Of a stretch of DNA of 64,000 nt, positions 8,683 through 14,849 are shown piece by piece (position 1 is the first letter of the stretch; every line of letters begins with the position of its first letter). The position numbers and the translations under genes are program-made. The notes under the pieces are model-generated. The model was not told where the DNA came from. It saw nothing but the letters and a program-made list of their open reading frames with translations, and did no database searches. The stretch is from the NCBI RefSeq assembly GCF_016827595.1, contig NZ_JAECMS010000001.1, forward strand, positions 1-64,000. The letters are read 5' to 3'. The DNA is from Luteirhabdus pelagi (GTDB lineage Bacteria; Bacteroidota; Bacteroidia; Flavobacteriales; Flavobacteriaceae).

Positions 8683-9291
8683 ATGAAGCTACAACCTCTT
8701 AGAATAGAAGCCGGGTGGCGCGTGAAATACAATCAATTTTATGAAGTTGATCCCGTCGCCGGTTTTGAGGATTACTTTGATGGTTCCAGTTTACTCATGT
8801 TAGAGAACGCCAGTAGATTAAAACTTATAGATGTAGATTGGAAACCGGAAGGAGATTTAAATGGGCACTACGTAGTCAAGGTTCTAAACTTTCTTGAAAA
8901 CTTTGATCAACATACTTACACATTTGACATTAATCCAGATTGGGAAAATCCATTTTTAACTCATACCGTAAAATCCAGGTTATCATTGGTTTCAAAATTG
9001 GAGAGTTTGATGCAAACACTACCTATTTACGAAGATCCAAGAATGATTTTAAAAAGAGGCGTTGTTGATGAGCTTTCAGAATCGTACCGTTTGGCGCTAG
9101 CTGATAACGGAATTTCCGAAACGTTAGTCAAAAACATATTGGGAAATGGAGGCGTGAACATTCAAATTCATCTTTTAAATCACAAGGATATCACTAGAAA
9201 TATACTGTTACAGTTTGCTGAAAATGGAACTACAAAGAAAGTAAGAAACGTAGTTAATCAGAAGTTGAAAAATCGTCGATTCCGACAATAA
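8683..9291 (+). CDS. Hypothetical cytosolic protein
   Basis: The 202-residue product has no signal peptide or membrane segment and is not recognised. The N-terminal half is beta-rich with EAGWRVKYNQFYEVDP and ends in FTFDINPDWENP-like sequence; the C-terminal third is helical with many Asn/Lys and a basic end (KLKNRRFRQ). The layout (small, soluble, single gene in an accessory array) is reminiscent of immunity proteins, but nothing in the sequence shows this. No clear repeat follows its stop, so it may share a unit with the next gene. Confidence 0.6.
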   Translation: MKLQPLRIEAGWRVKYNQFYEVDPVAGFEDYFDGSSLLMLENASRLKLIDVDWKPEGDLNGHYVVKVLNFLENFDQHTYTFDINPDWENPFLTHTVKSRLSLVSKLESLMQTLPIYEDPRMILKRGVVDELSESYRLALADNGISETLVKNILGNGGVNIQIHLLNHKDITRNILLQFAENGTTKKVRNVVNQKLKNRRFRQ

Positions 9292-9432
9292 ATAGATACC
9301 TGTAACCAAGGTTGCTTTTTTAGTTTTTATACTATTATTCGCATTGATCGAAAGCGTATCTAAGAAAATTACACTTTGTAAATCTGTTAAGATTATTATA
9401 AATTGGGCTCAAAATTTGAAGAACTAACCATC

Positions 9433-9927
9433 ATGACATCGAAGCCCCTACTCTTTATTTTACTAATACTTTTAAACTTTTCTGTTCATTCACAAAGCAC
9501 TTATATAGAATCGCATTTTATAAAAGGACACAATAGCGCTATCAAACTGTTGAATACTATACAGGAAAAAATATCAGCCTGTGACTTCAAAAATATAACC
9601 AGCAGTACGTATACAAAAGAAAACGACTCCTACGATTTAATAGCACAAAGAAAAATCACTAAAAGATCGTACGAAATTGGAAATCAATTAGATGTTTCTA
9701 CTATTTCAGCTTTACAAAACGGTCGTTACAACAATTATATAAATATCACCTTAGTCCATCAGCTATATGGATCTGCCGCACAATTCTGTAATACAAAAAA
9801 ATCTAATTATACCTATACGTTAACGCTGTATACAACAATTGATTACAACTCAAAAAAAATAAACGTACGGGCAGCATTTGACAATTTTTTCCACGCAACC
9901 CGATATATGTCTTTCTCCAGGAAGTGA
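9433..9927 (+). CDS. Secreted protein, N-terminal part of a likely split gene
   Basis: The 164-residue product starts with a clear signal peptide (MTSKPLLFILLILLNFSVHS) at the ATG at 9433; an upstream TTG at 9403 only adds a polar leader. The mature part is a beta-rich domain with two cysteines. The frame ends in FHATRYMSFSRK, while the +1 frame continues without interruption into the long frame ending at 11224. Skipping one T of the TTTTTT run at 9885-9890 joins AAFDNF to STQPDICLSPGSEY smoothly. It is therefore probably the front of a single secreted protein broken by a one-base insertion, or a sequencing error. The family is unknown. Confidence 0.55.
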   Translation: MTSKPLLFILLILLNFSVHSQSTYIESHFIKGHNSAIKLLNTIQEKISACDFKNITSSTYTKENDSYDLIAQRKITKRSYEIGNQLDVSTISALQNGRYNNYINITLVHQLYGSAAQFCNTKKSNYTYTLTLYTTIDYNSKKINVRAAFDNFFHATRYMSFSRK

Positions 9928-9982
9928 ATATGCCGAAAGAGTAAACAATTACAAAAAGAGATTCAGGGAGAAAGCCGTAAAT

Positions 9983-11224
9983 ATGAAAAAATACTATGAA
10001 AATTACTTTTCTTTCTCCATTGATATAAGCGATAAACTAGGAAACATAAATGATAGTTATTTAGACTATGTAGAAAAGGGATTTGAAAATGCATATCAAG
10101 AATTTAATTTTAATAACCATAAGGAGGCATTAGCCAAGATTTTCGCTGAAATTAAAGAGAAAGAGGATCGTATAGAGGCAAGAAGAGTTGAAGCACAAAA
10201 AAAAGAGTATGCAGCCATTGAGAAAGAAAGAAATCGACTCTTAAATTCTAAAGAGGTAAAAGCTTTCGATAACCGCATCCAAGAAATAGAGGAAATGTTG
10301 ACCTTGGATACTACTTTTTCATTCCTATTCGAAGACTTTTGGAGTATTGAATCTGATTTAGAAAGGGCTAAAGAAAATTTAGATAAAATGCCAAATGAAA
10401 TTCGAGAGGAAAAAGAGTATACATATATAAAAATCAAAAAGGATATAGAGGAGGCTAAGAGCAACTATAAAACCATTGAAAACTTACCCAATAAGTATTC
10501 CTGTGTATACACCAACAAGAAACAAAACGAAGAAGTATATTTTAAAGATGTCATGCTCTTCTCAGAAATTTATACGAAGAAATTCTTTGATGAAGTAATT
10601 GAGAAATTAAATACTGAAAACAAAGAGATCGGTTTTATTGAAATTATTCCAACCAAAGGCTTCGTCGTAAAACTAAAACCTCAAACAAAACCGATTAAGT
10701 ACTCTTATAAAGTGGTTACGAAAGAAGATAGTTTCAAATATAATGAAGATAGAGAAAACGTGGTATCGTTTGTATATAATGAAGCATTGAAGAAATATTT
10801 TATAGTGTATGCCGATTCTGAAATTACGAACGAACTTTATTTAAGCACCACCTATTCAGAACTAACCAACACTATTTTTCAAATGACAAAAAAGAATTAT
10901 TCGATAAAAACCGTTTCTTTTGATGGTGACTATTATTCAGTTTTATTTGAACCCTTACCGGCAGAAAGATATATCGTTGAAAGGGAACCAACGGCACAAT
11001 TGCATCTAGAAAGCCTTGAATTTCATAAGCGAAGAAAATACAAGCCTATCGAACAAATCCTTAACGAAAAAACGAAACGATTGGATGTATTTTATGAAAA
11101 GACAACCTCCGACTTTACCTATCATACATTTGAAACTTTAGAAGAATTGCAAGCGCATATAGAAGAAAACAAAAAAGACTATTCGGTTGATGCTGTACAT
11201 ACCCTGTATTTCTCAAGTTTTTAA
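9983..11224 (+). CDS. Coiled-coil protein, C-terminal part of a likely split gene
   Basis: As an independent gene, the first ATG in this frame is at 9983, giving 413 residues; the frame stays open upstream to 9878, where only a TTG is available. The product has a long charged coiled coil (about residues 40-160, rich in Glu, Lys and Arg), then three beta-rich repeats that each resemble a short SPOR-like or GLEYA-less unit (FFDEVIEKLNTENKEIGFIE, LYLSTTYSELTNTIFQMTKK and FHTFETLEELQAHIEENKK-type segments). There is no signal peptide of its own, which fits the idea that it is the back of the preceding secreted gene. The function is not recognised. Confidence 0.55.
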   Translation: MKKYYENYFSFSIDISDKLGNINDSYLDYVEKGFENAYQEFNFNNHKEALAKIFAEIKEKEDRIEARRVEAQKKEYAAIEKERNRLLNSKEVKAFDNRIQEIEEMLTLDTTFSFLFEDFWSIESDLERAKENLDKMPNEIREEKEYTYIKIKKDIEEAKSNYKTIENLPNKYSCVYTNKKQNEEVYFKDVMLFSEIYTKKFFDEVIEKLNTENKEIGFIEIIPTKGFVVKLKPQTKPIKYSYKVVTKEDSFKYNEDRENVVSFVYNEALKKYFIVYADSEITNELYLSTTYSELTNTIFQMTKKNYSIKTVSFDGDYYSVLFEPLPAERYIVEREPTAQLHLESLEFHKRRKYKPIEQILNEKTKRLDVFYEKTTSDFTYHTFETLEELQAHIEENKKDYSVDAVHTLYFSSF

Positions 11225-11240
11225 AACAAATCTTTCAAAA

Positions 11241-11294
11241 TTTACATACATTTCATAACCGTTTAGCAAGATGTTATAACTGACCGTTAGCAAT
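11241..11294 (+). repeat. Array palindromic repeat, short copy h
   Basis: A short copy lacking the central part. A 5' half CATTTCATAACCG is followed by AGCAAGATGTTATAACTGAC and CGTTAGC ending at 11292. The string GTTATA-four bases-GACCGTT is shared with the 3' arm of copy b. It lies 17 bp behind one stop codon and about 19 bp before the next start, the standard placement for this region. Confidence 0.55.
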
Positions 11295-11311
11295 TATTTT
11301 GATATTGATAA

Positions 11312-12058
11312 ATGAGCAAGCAAATTCATATTCTTAACGGCGATTCTTTAAAAGCACAATTTCCAAAGGAAATTGATGGCGAATTGATTATTGTAAGAGA
11401 ATGCCTGGTTGAAGGAAACGTCGAGGGAGATAATTTTGACGCCTTCTTCAAAAATCGAGCTGAATTCATCTCTCAGAATTACGGTGATTCGAAAGAAAAC
11501 TATCAAAATAAGGTCAGGACCGAGTTTCAAAAGATTCAAAATGTTGAGAGCGGAGCTGAAATAAACCTTTGGTTCGAAGATGATTTGTTTTGTCAAGTAA
11601 ATTTCTGGTTCGTAGCATATCTCCTATCCCAAGAGAGAGCGAATGGAACTATTTACCTGGTCCGGCCAAGTAAACACAATCAATATGGTTTTGGCGGTTT
11701 GAGTAGGTCAGAGTTGATCTTAGCATATGAAAACAGGCAAGAGATTAGGGAGTTAGATACTATTGCGAACCTTTGGATCTGTTATAGACAAAAGGATTGG
11801 AAAAATCTAATGGCTACAGCGGATACTATCAAAGAAAGGTTTTCTTTCATAACCCCAGCCATCAAAGCACAGATTGATAGAATTCCCAAAGGAAATAATC
11901 CAGGCAGACCGACAAGAGTTCTTTTAGAGATAATGGATGAACTACAAACCGAGAACTTTGGTGAAATTTTCCAGGAATTCTCAAAAAGAGAAGATATCTA
12001 TGGATTTGGTGATGTACAAGTACAGGCCTTATTAGAAAGGGCTAAAAAATATCGTTAA
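11312..12058 (+). CDS. DUF1835 domain protein
   Basis: The 248-residue soluble product opens with the hallmark of DUF1835: IHILNGDSL followed by ELIIVRECLVEG (residues 4-37), then NLWFEDDLFCQVNFWF around residue 90. Members occur mostly in Firmicutes and Bacteroidota; their biochemical role is unknown. The C-terminal half (about residues 150-248) is helical with a segment NPGRPTRVLLEIM, as in the DUF3658 region that often accompanies DUF1835. Its TAA stop is embedded in the 5' arm of the following repeat. Confidence 0.85.
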   Translation: MSKQIHILNGDSLKAQFPKEIDGELIIVRECLVEGNVEGDNFDAFFKNRAEFISQNYGDSKENYQNKVRTEFQKIQNVESGAEINLWFEDDLFCQVNFWFVAYLLSQERANGTIYLVRPSKHNQYGFGGLSRSELILAYENRQEIRELDTIANLWICYRQKDWKNLMATADTIKERFSFITPAIKAQIDRIPKGNNPGRPTRVLLEIMDELQTENFGEIFQEFSKREDIYGFGDVQVQALLERAKKYR

Positions 12059-12182
12059 CAACACATAATGTTCATTTCGTCTGACGGAACAAATTTCGAA
12101 TGAAGTACAAACGTTCCGCTATCTGAAATTTACTTAACTTAAAAAAATTGAGTACGTAACGTCACCCAAAGCCAGTAACCGG
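12053..12182 (+). repeat. Array palindromic repeat, copy i
   Basis: The 5' arm CGTTAACAACACATAATGTT starts at 12053 and contains the stop codon of the DUF1835 gene. Inner arms CGGAAC (12085-12090) and GTTCCG (12113-12118) are complementary. The core CTGAAATTTACTTAACTTAA follows, and a diverged 3' arm (ACGTAACGTCACCC, then AGTAACCGG) ends about 12 bp before the next start. Confidence 0.6.
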
Positions 12183-12192
12183 AACCTCAATT

Positions 12193-12777
12193 ATGAAAAT
12201 AAAAGTTAAACAACCATATCTCGGAGGGAAATCAGTTTTTCTAGTTTCTCTATTAGTAATTGGAATTACAGTTCTTATAGTTTACTTCACCGGTATAAAC
12301 CAGAATAGAACGATAACGGATAATTTTGATCTCTCCCTGACAATCATCGGCACTGCATTATTTTTATTTATGACCTATGGATTATTCAAAGGGTTCGGAC
12401 TTAAAGATGATTTTCCTAAATTTAGAGGGTACAGTGAGGGTGATTATTTTACCCATCCCGCAGTCGACTTCGATACGCCCGAAATTTCCGTAGATGATGG
12501 AATCGGAGGATTGATGCTCTCGATTCTCCTATGGATAGGAATGTCTATTCTTCTGGTGTTATTGATGTTGGTCTTGGAAATAGTCTTCTGGTTTTCCGTA
12601 TTCATTCTTTTGGCTATGTTGTATTGGGTTTTCTTTAGAGCATTAAAGTTGGTTTTCAGTAAATCCAAAGAAACAATGGGCGATTTGGGTGTCTCGGCGC
12701 TTTATTCCTTCGGCTATACCCTACTTTATATTGGATGGATGTTTGGAATTGTATATTTGACACAGTTGCTGAAATGA
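12193..12777 (+). CDS. Hypothetical four-helix membrane protein
   Basis: The 194-residue product has four or five membrane helices (about residues 14-33, 46-66, 107-127, 129-149 and 172-192) with a soluble loop between the second and third that contains FPKFRGYSEGDYFTHP and an acidic stretch. No family is recognised. It is a single-gene unit of the array: 12 bp behind one repeat and 8 bp ahead of the next. Confidence 0.65.
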   Translation: MKIKVKQPYLGGKSVFLVSLLVIGITVLIVYFTGINQNRTITDNFDLSLTIIGTALFLFMTYGLFKGFGLKDDFPKFRGYSEGDYFTHPAVDFDTPEISVDDGIGGLMLSILLWIGMSILLVLLMLVLEIVFWFSVFILLAMLYWVFFRALKLVFSKSKETMGDLGVSALYSFGYTLLYIGWMFGIVYLTQLLK

Positions 12778-12783
12778 AAACCA

Positions 12784-12924
12784 GTGGGCATCAACGTATA
12801 ACGATACATAATGTCTGTTTGGTCAAACGGTTGAATAAGATTACAAAGAAACCACTCTCCTACCTTATGTGAATAATTTGTAAATTGAAAAACGGCGTAA
12901 CGCACGTTCTACAAATCCGTTAAA
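12784..12924 (+). repeat. Array palindromic repeat, copy j
   Basis: The 5' arm GGGCATCAACGTATAACGAT starts at 12786. The interior is close to copy b: GGTCAAACGGTTGAATAAGA, ATTACAAAGAAACCACTCTC and CTAC, then the core GTGAATAATTTGTAAATTGA. The 3' arm reads CGTAACGCACGTTCTACAAA and TCCGTTA, ending at 12921. Copies b and j share both central blocks, which shows these are true homologous repeats rather than chance palindromes. Confidence 0.8.
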
Positions 12925-12961
12925 AATAATTATTAAATTGAACGCCAAAACCAATTCAAAA

Positions 12962-13903
12962 ATGAAAAGAAATATACTACTTCTATTTATCTTAGTGCTA
13001 ACTTTTAAATCTGGGATTGCGCAATTTGGAATGCTCGAAAGCGCCGACATTAAAAAAATCAAAGAAATACCATTGGTTGTCGTCCTTGAAACTCCAGACG
13101 ATAAGCTTATAAAAAAGTTAGAGAAAAAAGGAAATAAATCTGAGGTTGCCGAATATAAAAAGGCAATAGAAGACTATAATAGGAGTATAAAAAGTGCATT
13201 TGAAAACAACTGGACCTTTTCGAAGGAATTGATTTTCGTCTCAGATGAGGAAATCGACTCCTATTCCTCCAAGAAGAATGAATATGCGTTTTTTCAAAGA
13301 ACCACACAGAAAGGTGTAAAAAATAGCTCAGCTTATTTACTCGGCAGTCTAACATGTCATTACTATACGCTTAACCTAGCTGGGAAGAAGAAACCTGTGT
13401 TTTTTATAATGGACAGAGAGTTCCCATCGGAGGCTGATTTCAAATTTTTGATTCAAGTCACTGAAATGACGCTCGAAGGGAGAGAGAATTCAAGTAAAGA
13501 CGCAAGAGCATCCCAAGCAATGATTTCAAAATACAAGGATAACGCAAGGCAACTTTTAGAAAAAAAGATCCTGTTGGTCGATAAAAATGATGTTTCGGAT
13601 AAAACACTAAAAAACATGGATAAGATTTACCCATTCGAATACCGCATTACCGACAAGGTCGAAATTGATAAAGCAATTATTGAAGAGGATCAACAATTTG
13701 CATATTATAGAATACAACCTGTGGGGCAAGTTACATCAAATAGCGGCTCTTTTTCAGCTATGCCATATAAGAGCTCCAAGATATATCGGACACAGTATAT
13801 TATTGATGCTGAAAATGGGGATATTCTAGGGTTTATTATGCCCAATACAAACTATGAGATTTCGGTAAAGGATTTAAAATCGATGGTGAAAACCCTGCGG
13901 TAA
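12962..13903 (+). CDS. Hypothetical secreted protein
   Basis: The 313-residue product has a signal peptide (MKRNILLLFILVLTFKSGIA, cut before QFGML). The start at 12962 is preferred over a TTG at 12938 because it begins the signal directly. The mature part starts IKEIPLVVVLETPDDKLIKKL and alternates helical, Lys/Glu-rich segments with beta strands. Similar proteins are, to my recollection, widespread unknowns of Bacteroidota, but I cannot name a family. It is the last clear member of the array; behind it only a very diverged repeat-like piece (about 13905-13967) may exist. Confidence 0.7.
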   Translation: MKRNILLLFILVLTFKSGIAQFGMLESADIKKIKEIPLVVVLETPDDKLIKKLEKKGNKSEVAEYKKAIEDYNRSIKSAFENNWTFSKELIFVSDEEIDSYSSKKNEYAFFQRTTQKGVKNSSAYLLGSLTCHYYTLNLAGKKKPVFFIMDREFPSEADFKFLIQVTEMTLEGRENSSKDARASQAMISKYKDNARQLLEKKILLVDKNDVSDKTLKNMDKIYPFEYRITDKVEIDKAIIEEDQQFAYYRIQPVGQVTSNSGSFSAMPYKSSKIYRTQYIIDAENGDILGFIMPNTNYEISVKDLKSMVKTLR

Positions 13904-14081
13904 AACAACTATAGTTAGAAAGCAATAAGCCCTATTAGACCTATGCCGCTGATTAATCCGTTATATATTCAAGTTTATTTTCAAAAATCTTGAATGCTAG
14001 ATAATCTTACCTTTTACCATGGTTAAAACATATACTATAAAAGCCTACGCTTGCCAAGAAATTTTTGGCCTTCAGAAATTG

Positions 14082-14576
14082 ATGGCTAATAAACTCTTTC
14101 TAACTGTAATATTTTCAATGCTATCGTTACTATCCATTTCTCAGAATGCTCCATTGACCCTTATAAATAGCAATCGAGGAAAAATTGTAAAAATTGAAAA
14201 ATTCACCCACTTAGTAATAAAGAAAAACAGTGGCGATAAGATTAGAGGACGATTCATTTCCCTTCAGGATTCCACTATTACCATTGAAGAAAACTTTGAT
14301 AAGACGTCCAAAATCACGATTTCAGAAATTCAATTAATAAAGAAGGATTTATTCAATAACAGGAAATGGTTAGAGCCGTTTGGCTATATTGGAATTGGAG
14401 CGGGTTTAGGATTGATTGCCACTCCCTTTATTTGGATTTTTGAGGGTTCTAAAAAAGCTTGGGAGGGATTAAAATTTGCTGGAATTCTTGCCTCGGTTTC
14501 TTTGCCCGTAATTTTGCTTGGCACAAGTAAAAATCGGTATAACCTAAATAACAACTGGCGAATCGCTATAGATTAA
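14082..14576 (+). CDS. Hypothetical exported or membrane protein
   Basis: The 164-residue product starts best at the ATG at 14082, where MANKLFLTVIFSMLSLLSIS forms a signal sequence; the frame is open from 14019, but the extra residues are polar and precede the signal. A beta-rich part (residues 30-95; GDKIRGRFISLQDSTITIEE) resembles small Sm-like or bacterial SH3-type barrels seen in flavobacterial envelope proteins. Two hydrophobic helices (about 107-122 and 130-150) follow. No family is assigned. Confidence 0.6.
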   Translation: MANKLFLTVIFSMLSLLSISQNAPLTLINSNRGKIVKIEKFTHLVIKKNSGDKIRGRFISLQDSTITIEENFDKTSKITISEIQLIKKDLFNNRKWLEPFGYIGIGAGLGLIATPFIWIFEGSKKAWEGLKFAGILASVSLPVILLGTSKNRYNLNNNWRIAID

Positions 14577-14817
14577 TGCTGCGCTAAAGCGTACAATTCA
14601 AGCTGCTTCTGAAACACCCTTCAAACAATAAATCAGTTTGAATACTTAAAGTTATATCGAACCGCAAATCCAAATTGTCAATCATTTTAAAAATAATTTT
14701 TTAAGATAAAAAGCATTACTTTCTGAATTACAAACACTTATAATGATATTTATATTTTCATTAAAAAGAGTTGTCATAAATTTTGAAAGAAATCCTCCCC
14801 CACTTCAATTGCTTTTC

Positions 14818-14825
14818 TATATTTG
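14818..14825 (+). promoter_or_regulatory. Bacteroidota -7 promoter element
   Basis: TATATTTG is a full match to the TAnnTTTG -7 element of the Bacteroidota primary sigma factor. No good TTG -33 box stands about 20 bp upstream, so it may be a weak or activated promoter. Transcription would begin just after the element, which makes a start codon at 14823 impossible and favours the TTG at 14850 for the downstream adhesin. Confidence 0.45.
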
Positions 14826-14849
14826 TTAACGATTTCAAATAAAAACAAA

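Noticed and set aside
9301-9325. Hairpin-like GTAACCAAGGTTGC followed by T run as a terminator
   Set aside because: The stem has only four to five pairs with a two-base loop; too weak to call.
578-12924. Array repeats as a CRISPR array
   Set aside because: Repeats are long, diverged palindromes separated by whole genes; no short regular spacers and no cas genes.
13905-13967. Possible eleventh repeat copy after the last array gene
   Set aside because: Only fragments of both arms (AACAACTATAGTTAG and AATCCGTTATAT) are seen; not listed as a copy.
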